From contig NZ_JAPPUW010000010.1 of assembly GCF_026712205.1 (NCBI RefSeq), positions 124,001 to 188,000 on the forward strand: a stretch of 64,000 bases of DNA. Reading direction: 5' to 3'. Shown here piece after piece: positions 46,749-55,333 of the stretch. This stretch comes from Pelomonas aquatica (lineage in GTDB: Bacteria > Pseudomonadota > Gammaproteobacteria > Burkholderiales > Burkholderiaceae_C). The notes below the pieces were generated by a model. It searched no databases. It was not told the DNA's origin and saw only the letters and a list, made by a program, of their open reading frames with translations. The position numbers and the translations under genes are program-made. Numbering within the stretch: position 1 is the stretch's first letter; each line of letters begins with the position of its first letter.

Positions 46749-47681
46749 TCAGGTCAGCACGCTGAGGAAGTTCTCGTTGAGCTTGCGGTCGTGATAGAAG
46801 ATCGCGCGCCCGAGGTCGTCGTCGGTCCAGGTCAGCGTCGGCCGGTCCGGGTAGTGGATGTAGCCGCCCGAGAAGACCTCGTTGCGGTTGCCGCTGGGGT
46901 CGAAGAAGTAGATGGTCTCGCCGCGCGTGATGCCGTGGCGGGTCGGGCCGATGTCCAGCGACACGCGCTTGCGGGTGATGATGTCGGCCGCCTTCAGCAC
47001 CTCGCCCCAGTTGTCGAGGATGAAGGACGCGTGGTGGAACTTGTTCTTCTCCGCGTGGCGAATGAAGGCCACGTCGTGCGGCTTGTTGGAGCAGGTCAGG
47101 AAGGCCGCGATCTGCAGCCGGTCGGGCCCGGCGACGACCTGCTCGGCCAGGCGGAAGCCCAGCACGTCCATGAAGAGCTTGACGGTGCCGTCGAGGTCGT
47201 CGCCGTAGAGCAGGCAGTGGTCGAAGCGCGTCGGCGACATGCCCTTGAGGCCGTCCGGGTAGACCTCGGGGTTCTCCAACGGCATGCCGTTGCCGGTCTT
47301 GTCCTTGTCGGCGAACAGCTCGATCAGGTGGCCGGTCGGCACCGTGAAGCGGAAGCGCTCGCCGGTGCGCAGCATCTCGCCGGCCTCCACCCAGTGCAGG
47401 TCGGTGGCCAGGCCGCTGGCCTTGACGTCCTCGGCCAGCTTCTTCAGCGTGGCGGATGAGTCGACGCGAAAGCCCAGGAAGTCCATGCCGGCGGTGTCTG
47501 CCTCGCGCAGCACGATGCTGTGGTGGTCGTGCTCGTCCCAGGCCTTGAAGTAGACGCGGCCCTGCGGGTCGCGCGCCACCTCCCACAGGCCCAGCACCTC
47601 GCCGTAGTGGCGGACGGCCGCCTCCAGGTCGAGCACGCGCAGCTGCACATGCCCGGGTCTCAGAACACCAGTGAGTGCCAT
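46749..47681 (-). CDS. dmpB: catechol 2,3-dioxygenase (extradiol)
   Basis: Protein of 310 residues with two vicinal-oxygen-chelate modules. Fe(II) ligands by alignment with XylE are His155 (TRFDHCLLYG), His216/217 (KNKFHHASFIL) and Glu268 (GNRNEVFSGG). It opens catechol to 2-hydroxymuconic semialdehyde. It is preceded by the ferredoxin gene dmpQ, whose product re-reduces oxidised iron in this enzyme. Confidence 0.96.
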   Translation of the reverse strand: MALTGVLRPGHVQLRVLDLEAAVRHYGEVLGLWEVARDPQGRVYFKAWDEHDHHSIVLREADTAGMDFLGFRVDSSATLKKLAEDVKASGLATDLHWVEAGEMLRTGERFRFTVPTGHLIELFADKDKTGNGMPLENPEVYPDGLKGMSPTRFDHCLLYGDDLDGTVKLFMDVLGFRLAEQVVAGPDRLQIAAFLTCSNKPHDVAFIRHAEKNKFHHASFILDNWGEVLKAADIITRKRVSLDIGPTRHGITRGETIYFFDPSGNRNEVFSGGYIHYPDRPTLTWTDDDLGRAIFYHDRKLNENFLSVLT

Positions 47682-47699
47682 GGTGAGTCTCCTCGTTGT

Positions 47700-48068
47700 C
47701 TATCGGTTGGGGTCGGAAGGGCTGCCCGTGGCCAGGGCAGCCTGAAGGAAATCGGTCCCGGCGCGGCCGCGTTCGATGCAGCGCGCCAGCTTGTCGACCG
47801 CGCTCAGGCGCAGGTCGCTGCAGGGGTAGGCGCGGCAGGCCAGCACATAGCCGGCGGCCTCGTCGGCGGCGCTGATGTGGCACTGGCTCATCTTGTCGGT
47901 GCGCACGTGGCCGGCCTCGATGCGCACCTTGCAGACGCCGCAGCCGCCGCCGCGACAGCCGACCGGGATGCCGCGACGGGCCAGCGCCTCCATGCCGGCC
48001 AGCAGCGTGGCGGTGTCGGCGCAGGCATAGCGCTCCTCGGTGTTGGCGATGTCGACCTGGTAGGGCAT
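47700..48068 (-). CDS. dmpQ: plant-type [2Fe-2S] ferredoxin, catechol dioxygenase reactivator
   Basis: Protein of 122 residues. The cluster ligands are in CRGGGCGVCKVRIEAG and a later LACRAYPCSD. Such XylT/DmpQ ferredoxins restore inactivated extradiol dioxygenase. ATG 48068 (MPYQVDIANTEERY) was chosen because an upstream extension would run into dmpP. It lies 14 bp after dmpP and 18 bp before dmpB. Confidence 0.9.
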   Translation of the reverse strand: MPYQVDIANTEERYACADTATLLAGMEALARRGIPVGCRGGGCGVCKVRIEAGHVRTDKMSQCHISAADEAAGYVLACRAYPCSDLRLSAVDKLARCIERGRAGTDFLQAALATGSPSDPNR

Positions 48069-48082
48069 GGCCGGGGCTCGCG

Positions 48083-49150
48083 TCAGAGGCTGCGAAACAG
48101 CGGGCTGCGCGGCGCCGCGCCGGCCGCGTCCGAGGCGGTGAAGAACTTCTCGGCGTAGATGTCGCGCTCGAACAGCCGGCCCTGCATCAGCGTCTTGATG
48201 CAGGCCTCGATCATGGGCGGCGGGCCGCACAGATAGGCCTTGTGGCCGCGGAAGTCGCCGGCGAACTGCGCCTTCAGCGCCTCGTGGGCATAGCCGCGCG
48301 CGCCGGCCCAGGCGCTGCCCTCAGCTGAGTCAGGCAGGTCGGACAGCACCGGCACGTAGGCGAAGTTGGGATGCTGCTCGGCGAGGGTCTCGAAGAGCTC
48401 GCGGAAGTACAGCTCCTCGACATTGCGGGCGCCCTGCACCAGCGTGATGGGCAGGCGGCAGCCCTCGGCGAGCAGGTCCAGGATCATGGACTTGGGGCTC
48501 GACAGGCCGGAGCCGCCGGCGACGAAGATCAGCGGCAGCCGGGCCGACTTGCGCACGAAGAAGCGGCCGCTGGGCGCCGTGAACTGCAGGGTCTGGCCGA
48601 CCTGCAGTTCGTCGTGCAGCCAGCCGGTGGCCCGGCCGCCGGGCACGCGGCGGATGTGCAGCTCGATCAACGCCTCGCCCGGCGCATTGGCCACCGAGAA
48701 GGCGCGCGCGCCGTCAACACCTGGCACCTGCAGCATCAGGTACTGACCGGCCTGGAAGGGCACGGCGCGATCCGGCCGCAGCCACAGGCCGCGGATGGTC
48801 GGCGTCAGCAGGCGCGCCTCGACCAGCTCGGCGCTGAAGTCCGCCAGCGGCAGGAACTGCGCGTCCGGGTCCTCGTCGATCTCGGCCTCGATGACGAGGT
48901 CGGTGCGCGCCGTCGCGCAGCAGGCCAGGATGCGGCCCTCGTCGCGCTCGAAGTCCATCAGCGCAAAATTGGACGCATCGCCATGCTCGTACTCGCCCTC
49001 GAGGACCTGCACCTTGCAGGTGCCGCAGACGCCGTGGCCGCAGGCATGCGGCAGCCAGACGCCGGCGCGCAGGCAGGCGTCCAGCACCGTCTGGCCGTCG
49101 CGCGCCGCGACGGCCTGGCCCAGCGGCTCGATGGTGATGTGCGTGCTCAT
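48083..49150 (-). CDS. dmpP: phenol hydroxylase reductase component P5
   Basis: Protein of 355 residues. An N-terminal [2Fe-2S] domain (PHACGHGVCGTCKVQVLEGEY, later LACCATA) is followed by the FAD domain (ARAFSVANAP is the RxFS-type FAD motif; QYLMLQVPG) and the NAD domain (FVAGGSGLSSPKSMI, YLCGPPPMIEACI). It passes electrons from NADH to the hydroxylase. The length equals the family standard. Confidence 0.96.
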   Translation of the reverse strand: MSTHITIEPLGQAVAARDGQTVLDACLRAGVWLPHACGHGVCGTCKVQVLEGEYEHGDASNFALMDFERDEGRILACCATARTDLVIEAEIDEDPDAQFLPLADFSAELVEARLLTPTIRGLWLRPDRAVPFQAGQYLMLQVPGVDGARAFSVANAPGEALIELHIRRVPGGRATGWLHDELQVGQTLQFTAPSGRFFVRKSARLPLIFVAGGSGLSSPKSMILDLLAEGCRLPITLVQGARNVEELYFRELFETLAEQHPNFAYVPVLSDLPDSAEGSAWAGARGYAHEALKAQFAGDFRGHKAYLCGPPPMIEACIKTLMQGRLFERDIYAEKFFTASDAAGAAPRSPLFRSL

Positions 49151-49168
49151 GTCAACCTCCGGCGACCT

Positions 49169-49531
49169 TCAGCTGCGCGAGCCCCGGATGCCGTGCAGGC
49201 CGGGCGTGCGAAAGCGCAGCACGGACTTGTGCACCAGGCCGTTGTCGGCCAGCGACTTGGCCGCATCGGGCTTGAAGGGCTTGCCGGACTCGGTCCACAG
49301 CGCCTGGGTCCAGTCGATGCGGGCGAAGTCGGGGTGGCTGCCGTAGACGCCGGGCAGCACCTCGCTCAGCAGCGCGCCGAAGGGCATGGCCGGCGGCAGC
49401 GGCAGCGCCACCGGCGCGCAGAACAGCAGATGCTCGTCCCAGCAGACGTAGAGCAGGCGGTTGCCGTGGAACTTGTCCTCGGTGTCCTGCACGGGGCCGG
49501 CATAGCCGGGCTTGAGGGCGACGACGGGCAT
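49169..49531 (-). CDS. dmpO: phenol hydroxylase component P4 (small oxygenase subunit)
   Basis: Protein of 120 residues matching the gamma-type subunit of phenol hydroxylase: ALKPGYAGPVQDTEDKFHGN, YVCWDEHLLFCAPVALPLPP, then a compact C-terminal domain. It completes the (LNO)2 oxygenase. It lies 42 bp after dmpN. Confidence 0.92.
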   Translation of the reverse strand: MPVVALKPGYAGPVQDTEDKFHGNRLLYVCWDEHLLFCAPVALPLPPAMPFGALLSEVLPGVYGSHPDFARIDWTQALWTESGKPFKPDAAKSLADNGLVHKSVLRFRTPGLHGIRGSRS

Positions 49532-49573
49532 GAGCGTCTCCTAAATGTGGGGTGATGGAGAAATGCGGCAGGG

Positions 49574-51151
49574 TCAGGCGGCCTTGGCCGCGGCAGGCGT
49601 CAGCTGCTGGCCGGTCCAATGCTCCCAATTGCTGCGGTCAGGCGAGCTGTTGAAGTCGCCGCTGTCGGCACCGGGGGCGAGGTGGTAGTACTCCAGCACC
49701 TTGGCCAGCGGGTTGAAGCCGGGCACGGTCGGGTCGGTGCCTTCGGGGAAGCAATTGCCCTGGTAGATCTGGTGCACCGGCAGCCAGCTCTGCACGTATT
49801 TCTCCGGCTCCTGCTCGAAGATGTCCCGGCAGCCATCCGAGCAGAAGTGGTACTTCATGCCGTGGTAGCTGGTCTCGCGCAGGCTGATGCGGGTCGGGTC
49901 CGAGACCTCCGTGAAGATGCAGGGCACCTGGCAGGTCTGGCACAGCATGGGCAGCGTGTCGTTGCGCCACATGGCGCCGTTGTGCGCCTCCTGCTCGGCC
50001 ATCCATTCGAAGCGCGGGCGGTAGATGCGGTCGAAGCTCTCGGGGTATTTCTGGCTCAGCCAGTCGAGCTCGTCGGGCTGCGGCACCCAGGTGTTGAAGT
50101 CCGCCGCGTGGCCGTAGTTGTTGAAGGTGGCCCAGGCGATGTGGGAGAGGTGCTGCTTCTCGGCCTGGGCGACCTCGTGGTACTTGGGCAGGCGGATGCC
50201 GTAGCGGCCCAGGTCCTCGAACAGCGCGCCGCCGTTCTTCTCGAAATACATCTCCCAGGCCTCGGCCCAGCTCATCACGCGCTTGGGCAGCATGTAGTCC
50301 ATCATCATGGCCACCAGCGTCAGCAGGCGGTAGCCGCGCCAGAACCACTTGTCGATCCAGCGCTGGATGATGGGCACGTTGTCCGGGTCCTGCTCGAGCA
50401 TGAACTTGACGACCTCCAGGCCCAGCGTCATGTGGCGCGACTCGTCGCTCTGCGCCGAGAAGCCGAAGGTGACGGTGGCCATGTCGCCGTTGAAGGCGGC
50501 GCCGCTCATGAAGGGCATGAACAGCAGATTGGTCAGCACGTATTCGAAGGAGAAGGAGATCGCGGTGATGAACTCGAAGGGCCCGGCCGTCATCGCGTCC
50601 TCGAAGTAGGACTTGGGCACCGACAGGTACCAGATGCGGTCGTGCATGTACTGCGGGTCGTGCAGCCCGTTGAAGTACTTGTTGAAGTGGCTCATCGTGT
50701 GGAACTGCGTCTGCGCATGACGGAGTTCGTCGATGGACTGCATCTGCGCCGCGACACGCGCGCCGACGCCGCGGAAGGAGCGCCCGGCCATCGCATAGCC
50801 GCGGTGGGCGGCGTATTCCAGCGGCGACACGCCGGTCAGGAAGAGCTTGAGCGTGTTCAGGTAGCGCGGGTCGCTGATGTTGAACTGGCCCTGGTTCTGC
50901 TGGAAGGCGTCGATGATGGCGTAGAGCTTCTTCTCCTTCTCGCCCTGGAACTTCCAGTAGGCGTCCATCGTCAGGCGGAAGGGGTCCTCCCACTTGTCCC
51001 AGTCGTGGATCTTGATGCCCTCGAACTTGTCGTAGGGGAAGACGTCGTCCATCGCCTGGTAGCTGGTCTCCCAGCCCAGGCCGCGGGTCATCATGGCGTA
51101 GCGCTCCTTGATGCCGAGGCGCTTGGCGGTCTTGGTGGCGGTCTGGCTCAT
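49574..51151 (-). CDS. dmpN: phenol hydroxylase component P3 (large di-iron oxygenase subunit)
   Basis: Protein of 525 residues. The carboxylate-bridged di-iron site is built from the two D/E-E-x-R-H motifs IDELRHAQTQF and QSDESRHMTLGLE plus neighbouring Glu residues. The C-terminal zinc-type segment CQTCQVPCIFTEV and FCSDGCRDIFEQEP is characteristic of phenol hydroxylases. It hydroxylates phenol (and methylphenols) to catechols with O2. Confidence 0.97.
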   Translation of the reverse strand: MSQTATKTAKRLGIKERYAMMTRGLGWETSYQAMDDVFPYDKFEGIKIHDWDKWEDPFRLTMDAYWKFQGEKEKKLYAIIDAFQQNQGQFNISDPRYLNTLKLFLTGVSPLEYAAHRGYAMAGRSFRGVGARVAAQMQSIDELRHAQTQFHTMSHFNKYFNGLHDPQYMHDRIWYLSVPKSYFEDAMTAGPFEFITAISFSFEYVLTNLLFMPFMSGAAFNGDMATVTFGFSAQSDESRHMTLGLEVVKFMLEQDPDNVPIIQRWIDKWFWRGYRLLTLVAMMMDYMLPKRVMSWAEAWEMYFEKNGGALFEDLGRYGIRLPKYHEVAQAEKQHLSHIAWATFNNYGHAADFNTWVPQPDELDWLSQKYPESFDRIYRPRFEWMAEQEAHNGAMWRNDTLPMLCQTCQVPCIFTEVSDPTRISLRETSYHGMKYHFCSDGCRDIFEQEPEKYVQSWLPVHQIYQGNCFPEGTDPTVPGFNPLAKVLEYYHLAPGADSGDFNSSPDRSNWEHWTGQQLTPAAAKAA

Positions 51152-51192
51152 CGCTTATCTCCGGTGGTCTGGTGTGTGTCGTGCGGGCGGGG

Positions 51193-51498
51193 TCAGGCGC
51201 GGCGGCCCCATTGCAGCGAGAACTCGTCGTCGGTTTCTTCGATGCTTCCGGACAGCGAGATCAGGCTCAGGTGCAGTTCCTGCACGTCCCAGCGGCGGCC
51301 GAGGCGCTCCTCGACCGAGTCGCGGCGGATGACGAGGCGCCCGGGCGCGTCGACCTTGACCATGGCCGGGAACTCCGCGACGCTGGCTTCGGGGTTGTCG
51401 GCGACGATGGCCTCGACGATGCAGCGCGACACGTCGTTGGTCAGCAGCGAGATGAAGACCGGGGCGCGCGAGGCGGCGGGGGCGGTGGTGGTGCTCAT
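51193..51498 (-). CDS. dmpM: phenol hydroxylase coupling protein P2
   Basis: Protein of 101 residues of the MmoB/DmpM effector family: PVFISLLTNDVSRCIVEAIVADNP, then RLVIRRDSVEERLGRRWDVQEL. It has no cofactor; it binds the oxygenase and is required for turnover. Confidence 0.95.
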   Translation of the reverse strand: MSTTTAPAASRAPVFISLLTNDVSRCIVEAIVADNPEASVAEFPAMVKVDAPGRLVIRRDSVEERLGRRWDVQELHLSLISLSGSIEETDDEFSLQWGRRA

Positions 51499-51513
51499 GG
51501 ACGGGCTCCGGGT

Positions 51514-52512
51514 TCAGGCCTGCAGGCCCAGGCGTTGGATGCGGGTGTCGAAGTCGGCGCGCACGGCAGCCAGCGCGGCGGCGGCCTGCTCGCCGAGGGC
51601 CAGGCGGGCCAGCGGCTCCAGCGCCCGCTGCATCTCGTCGCGCCAGCCGCCGATCCAGCCGATCAGCCGGTCCTTGTTCGCGGGCGATTCGTCGGCAGCC
51701 GTCTTGACGGTGGCGTCCACCCAGCGGGCCGTCTCCGCATGCCAGTCACCCATGAACTCGGTCAGCATGGCCAGCGCGTTGCCGGTGCGCGGGCTGAGTG
51801 CGTCGACGTAGTGGCGATAGACCAGCGGGTAGAGCAGTCCGTCGAACACCAGGTTCTGCGCGACGAAGAGCTCGAACCAGTCATGCGTGACGAAGAGGTT
51901 CTCCATCACGCGGCGCACGCCCTGCCAGGCCGGCGCCTCCATCCAGGCCTGCTTGCCGGCATCCAGCGCGACGCCCTGGTTGCCGTCCAGCAGCAGGCCG
52001 ATACGCGACAGGTATTGCGCGATGCCCAGGCGGTCCATGGCCGCGAAGTTGCAGGCCTGGGTGATCGCCGTGCCGTAGCCATAGCCGCAGCAGTAGGTGT
52101 TGTTCATGTTGCCGCCCCACTCGTAGTGGCGCAGCGGCACCAGCACCTGGGTCAGCGACTCGCGCGTCGCCACGTCCACGGCACCCAGCAGGTTGCGCTT
52201 CTCGGCGAATTCGAACTGGCGGTCGGCGCCCTCCTGCTGCTTGGCGCGCGTCATCGTGTAGACGCCGTAGTAGAAGTGGCGCGGGTCCTTGAAGGCATAC
52301 CAGTCGGCCATCACGAGGGTGGTGCGGCGCGGGTCGAACACGTGGCGCTCGGGCTCCCACAGCGGCCGGTAGTGCCAGTTGGTCGTCGGCTGCATGTCGA
52401 AGGTGGCCTCCTGGTAGCGCGAGGCCGCCTTGTCGGCGCCGAGCCGCCGCGCGATGTGCGAGAAGGTCTGGCGGATGGGCTGGATGTCGGTGGTCTTGAT
52501 GTCGACTTGCAC
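51514..52512 (-). CDS. dmpL: phenol hydroxylase component P1 (beta oxygenase subunit)
   Basis: Protein of 332 residues with the ferritin-like fold of the non-catalytic subunit: IRQTFSHIARRLGADKAASRYQE, WHYRPLWEPERHVFDPRRT, WYAFKDPRHFYYGVYTMTRAKQQE. It pairs with DmpN and lacks a complete iron site. It lies 39 bp after dmpK. Confidence 0.95.
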   Translation of the reverse strand: MQVDIKTTDIQPIRQTFSHIARRLGADKAASRYQEATFDMQPTTNWHYRPLWEPERHVFDPRRTTLVMADWYAFKDPRHFYYGVYTMTRAKQQEGADRQFEFAEKRNLLGAVDVATRESLTQVLVPLRHYEWGGNMNNTYCCGYGYGTAITQACNFAAMDRLGIAQYLSRIGLLLDGNQGVALDAGKQAWMEAPAWQGVRRVMENLFVTHDWFELFVAQNLVFDGLLYPLVYRHYVDALSPRTGNALAMLTEFMGDWHAETARWVDATVKTAADESPANKDRLIGWIGGWRDEMQRALEPLARLALGEQAAAALAAVRADFDTRIQRLGLQA

Positions 52513-52551
52513 GGGGGTCTCCTGCTGGGTTCTGGGGCGGCCGCTCGCGGC

Positions 52552-52830
52552 TCAGTGGTCCAGGCCCGGCTCGCCGTAGCGCCACTTCATGCGCTCGTAG
52601 TCGAGTCGGGCGCCCTCGTCGGCGCTGAGATGGGTGACGCCGTGGGTGGCGCAGAACTGGCTGAACTGCTCGAAGCTCAGCACCAGCTCGACGGCCAGCT
52701 CGGGGTCGCCGATGGCGAACTCGAACTCCACGAAGCGGGCGTCGCGCGTGCCGGTCACGCGCACATAGCAGGGCTGGCCGGTCAGGTCGGCCGCCGAGGC
52801 GGAGCGTGGGTTGGCGGGGCGCGGGCTCAC
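52552..52830 (-). CDS. dmpK: phenol hydroxylase assembly subunit P0
   Basis: Protein of 92 residues. CYVRVTGTRDARFVEFEFAIGDP and LSFEQFSQFCATHGVTHLSADE fit the DmpK family, which assists iron incorporation or assembly of the oxygenase. The start is GTG 52830; an in-frame stop lies just upstream and no internal ATG suits. It is the first gene of the operon, about 40 nt behind the predicted sigma54 start site. Confidence 0.92.
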   Translation of the reverse strand: MSPRPANPRSASAADLTGQPCYVRVTGTRDARFVEFEFAIGDPELAVELVLSFEQFSQFCATHGVTHLSADEGARLDYERMKWRYGEPGLDH

Positions 52831-52882
52831 TTGTTCAATCCATCAAGTTGCAGACGACGGGGCTGTCGTCCACCCTGAAGAT

Positions 52883-52898
52883 CGCAACCGGCGTGCCA
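52883..52898 (-). promoter_or_regulatory. sigma54 (-24/-12) promoter of the phenol hydroxylase operon
   Basis: TGGCAC-N5-TTGCG on the minus strand, a full GG-N10-GC element close to the TGGCACN5TTGCW consensus, 53 bp upstream of the dmpK start. Confidence 0.88.
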
Positions 52899-52905
52899 GC
52901 CCGGC

Positions 52906-52918
52906 TAAGTGATTGATT
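52906..52918 (-). promoter_or_regulatory. IHF site
   Basis: AATCAATCACTTA on the minus strand is a full match to WATCAANNNNTTR, 8 bp from the sigma54 element, the same spacing as at 37315-37327. Confidence 0.75.
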
Positions 52919-52973
52919 TGCCTGGCCCCGAGGGGCTTGACGGCCCGGAACCCGGGGAAGTCCCGGATGCCCA

Positions 52974-53014
52974 GTCGATCAGTTGCTGCACCGCAGCTTG
53001 ATGAAATGATGAAG
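52974..53014 (-). promoter_or_regulatory. DmpR-type upstream activating sequence
   Basis: The core 52977-53012 contains GTTGCTGCACCGCAGCTTGA followed by TGAAATGATGA, matching 37386-37421 at 30 of 36 positions and starting 79 bp from the -24 element in both promoters. The activator gene starts 1.8 kb further upstream. The rest of the 52831-53152 gap holds only promoter parts and the inverted repeat at 53049. Confidence 0.82.
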
Positions 53015-53048
53015 CGGGAGCGGCCCCGGCGCTCCCGCGCCAGGGCTC

Positions 53049-53153
53049 ATACGGGTTTGCAATCGAAGTGATCACAAGGCGCGAAGCCGCAGACAGTGCT
53101 TGAGCACGGCAAGGCGAAGCAACGCAGTGAGCGCTTTGATTGCGAAGCCGTAT
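53049..53153. repeat. long hairpin, 'AAGGCGCGAAG' family member B
   Basis: Arms 53049-53075 and 53127-53153 pair at 22 of 27 positions (ATACGG...GCAATC...AAG.G..CAC). The inside carries AAGGCGCGAAGCCGCAG, an apex CAGTGCTTGAGCAC and GCAACGC, landmarks shared with 17347-17402. It touches the stop codon of the regulator gene and probably terminates it. Confidence 0.65.
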
Positions 53154-54805
53154 CAGGCGGCCGGCAGGCCTTCCTTCTTGAGCCGGTAGGCCAGCTGCGG
53201 CCGCGTGATGCCGAGCAGGCGCGCGGCCTGGGACAGATTGCCCTTGGCGCGCTGCATGGCCATCTGCATCAGCCGCTGTTCGAGCGAGGCCATGTCGATC
53301 TTCTGCTGCAGCACCTGGTCGCACAGGCCGTCGAGCTCGGCCGCCTCGCCGCTGCCCACATGGCCCAGCGCATCGAGCTGCTGGTCGGGCTTCAGCCCTG
53401 CCCCCTTGCTCCACAGGTGCACGGATTCGATGGCGCCGCCTTCGGGCGCCAGCAGCACGGCGCGCTCGATCGCGTTCTCCAGCTCGCGGATATTGCCCGG
53501 CCAGGGCTGGTTCAGCACGTCGCGCATCGCCCGGTCGGTCAGCCCGCTGAGCTTCTTGCCGTAAAGGGCGCTGTACTTCTCGAGGAAGCGGTTCACCAGC
53601 GGCGGGATGTCGGCCGTGCGCTCGCGCAGCGGCGGGATCGTGATCGGGAAGGTGTTGAGGCGGTAAAACAGGTCGCTGCGGAACTTGCCGGCCTGCATGG
53701 CCTGCTGCAGGTCCACATTGGTGGCGGCGACGATGCGCACGTTCAGCTTGATCGGCTGCTCGGCGCCCAGGCGCTCGATCTCGCCGGTCTGCAGCACGCG
53801 CAGCAGCTTGACCTGCGTGGCCAGCGGCAGGTCGCCGGCCTCGTCGAGGAAGAGGGTGCCGTTGTTGGCCCGCTCGAAGCGCCCTGCCCGGGCCATGTGG
53901 GCCCCCGTGTAGGCGCCCTTCTCGACGCCGAACAGCTCGGCCTCGATGAGGTCGGCCGGGATGGCGGCGCAGTTGACGGCGATGAAGGGGCCGGCGGCCC
54001 GCGGGCCGTTGTCGTGCAGCCAGCGTGCGAACACCTCCTTGCCGACGCCGGTCTCGCCCAGCAGCAGCGCGGTGATGGCGCTCGGCGCGGCGCGCTTGAG
54101 CAGATCGAAGGCGGCCCGGAACCCCGGGGACACGCCGACGAGGCTGGTGTCGTACTCGCGGCGCGGCTGCACGGCGCGCAGGTGTTCGAGCCCGATGTTG
54201 TAGTCGATCAGCCGCTCGCCGATGCGCTGGGGCCGGAAGTAGTCGACGTACTCGTCGTCACGCCAGTCCTCGGCCGGCTGGCCGACGATGCGGCACTGGC
54301 TGTCGCCCATGCTGTGGCATTCGGTCTCCTTGAAGACGATCAGCCGGCCGAAGAAGGCGCTGGTGTAGCCCGAGGCGTAGCCGATCTGCTGCCAGCACTG
54401 CGGGTCGTCGCCGTAGCCCATGTCCGTCACGTGCGCATCGCACTCCCAGGAGTTGGTCCAGAGGAACTCGCCGAAGAAGTGCTTGGTCTTGAGGTCCAGC
54501 TCCATATAGACCTTCTCCACCTGCACCGCGCCCTCGATGGTGTGCAGCTGCGGCCCCAGCATGAAAGCCTCCTCGCAAGGCATGCCGGCGCGCATTTCCC
54601 TGAGGGCCAGCTCGCCATCGCGCTGGCCCGAGGCAAAGCCCATGCGCACCAGCAGGCCGCGCGCCCGCGCCACACCCAGGGAATCGAACAACTCCCGGCG
54701 CAACCCGGCCAAGGCTCGCGTATGCAACAGCATCATGCGGTGTTCGTTCAGCCAGATATGGCCCGAACCCGCATTGAAGCGGAGCATGGACAACAGTTCG
54801 CCCAC
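53153..54805 (-). CDS. dmpR: phenol-responsive sigma54 activator (DmpR/MopR/PoxR family)
   Basis: Protein of 550 residues: a XylR_N sensory domain, V4R, a linker, an AAA+ domain (GETGVGKE 250-257, sigma54 loop GAYTGA 297-302) and a Fis-type HTH (GNLSQAARLLGITRPQLAYRLKK). Aligned to MopR with an offset of 18, the zinc ligands C155/E178/C181/C189 appear as Cys137/Glu160/Cys163/Cys171, and the phenol-pocket residues H106/W134 as His88/Trp116, so direct phenol sensing is expected. GTG 54805 follows GGAGA; the N-terminus is about 18 residues shorter than MopR. It should bind 52974-53014 and 37383-37424. Confidence 0.94.
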   Translation of the reverse strand: MGELLSMLRFNAGSGHIWLNEHRMMLLHTRALAGLRRELFDSLGVARARGLLVRMGFASGQRDGELALREMRAGMPCEEAFMLGPQLHTIEGAVQVEKVYMELDLKTKHFFGEFLWTNSWECDAHVTDMGYGDDPQCWQQIGYASGYTSAFFGRLIVFKETECHSMGDSQCRIVGQPAEDWRDDEYVDYFRPQRIGERLIDYNIGLEHLRAVQPRREYDTSLVGVSPGFRAAFDLLKRAAPSAITALLLGETGVGKEVFARWLHDNGPRAAGPFIAVNCAAIPADLIEAELFGVEKGAYTGAHMARAGRFERANNGTLFLDEAGDLPLATQVKLLRVLQTGEIERLGAEQPIKLNVRIVAATNVDLQQAMQAGKFRSDLFYRLNTFPITIPPLRERTADIPPLVNRFLEKYSALYGKKLSGLTDRAMRDVLNQPWPGNIRELENAIERAVLLAPEGGAIESVHLWSKGAGLKPDQQLDALGHVGSGEAAELDGLCDQVLQQKIDMASLEQRLMQMAMQRAKGNLSQAARLLGITRPQLAYRLKKEGLPAA

Positions 54806-54868
54806 GTCTTGTCTCCAAATCAGTGTCCCGGAAAGGTCTTCGCCTCCCTTCTTCGGATGCTACAGGAG

Positions 54869-54915
54869 TGACGCGTCTTGCTCCGGTTGCGTCCGCTGCG
54901 TCAGGTGTGACGCAG
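54869..54915. promoter_or_regulatory. TGACGC palindromes upstream of the activator gene
   Basis: CTGCGTCA-GGTG-TGACGCAG (54896-54915) is a perfect 8-bp inverted repeat, and a further TGACGCGTC lies at 54869-54877. Three copies of one half-site at 60-110 bp before the gene suggest an operator, or a CRE-like site for an unknown regulator. The remaining 54916-55098 shows nothing I can name. Confidence 0.4.
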
Positions 54916-55098
54916 CCGCACCGGCGCGCAGCGGGAGCGCTACGCCAACTTCACCCCACCAAGGAAATTCGATGTCCTGACTTGCGGGGCTTGCGTGCCT
55001 AGGGAAGGCCAGCAGACGCAGAATGCCATCGGGCTGTTCAACAGGCATGGCCGGGGAAGGTCAATGTCTTCTCCGGGTTGCGCAGTCTCTGCTGGCGT

Positions 55099-55333
55099 TC
55101 AAAGCCGTCCCAGTAGTTCTGCCATCGCTTCTCTTAACCAGCCGTTAGCAGGGTCGGCGTGAAAGCGCTGATGCCAATGCTGCTTAACCGCAAACGCCGG
55201 CAGCGTCACTGGCGGCTCAAGCAACTGCACCCTCTCCTGCTGTGCCAGTGTCTCCCCGAGCCGACGGGGCACGATGACAAGCAGTTCCGTCTGTGCCACC
55301 AGGCGTGCTACGCAAGCGCACGGTGAACCCATC
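55099..55333 (-). pseudogene. truncated LysR-family regulator (C-terminal remnant)
   Basis: About 77 codons matching only the end of a LysR effector-binding domain: ARLVAQTELLVIVPRRLGET, then LPAFAVKQHWHQRFHADPAN and a terminal WLREAMAELL. No HTH or first half is present. The reading frame breaks at 55334, exactly where an IS66-like end begins, so the gene was disrupted by insertion. It reads in the direction of the phenol module. Confidence 0.7.

Noticed and set aside
52905-53414. Minus-strand frame with a peptide resembling one encoded near 37400 (QAAVQQ)
   Set aside because: The similarity comes from the duplicated activator-binding DNA, not from a protein; no start or family support.
54860-55048. 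Possible 62-residue gene upstream of the activator
   Set aside because: No family, no ribosome site, and it spans the TGACGC palindromes; more likely regulatory DNA.
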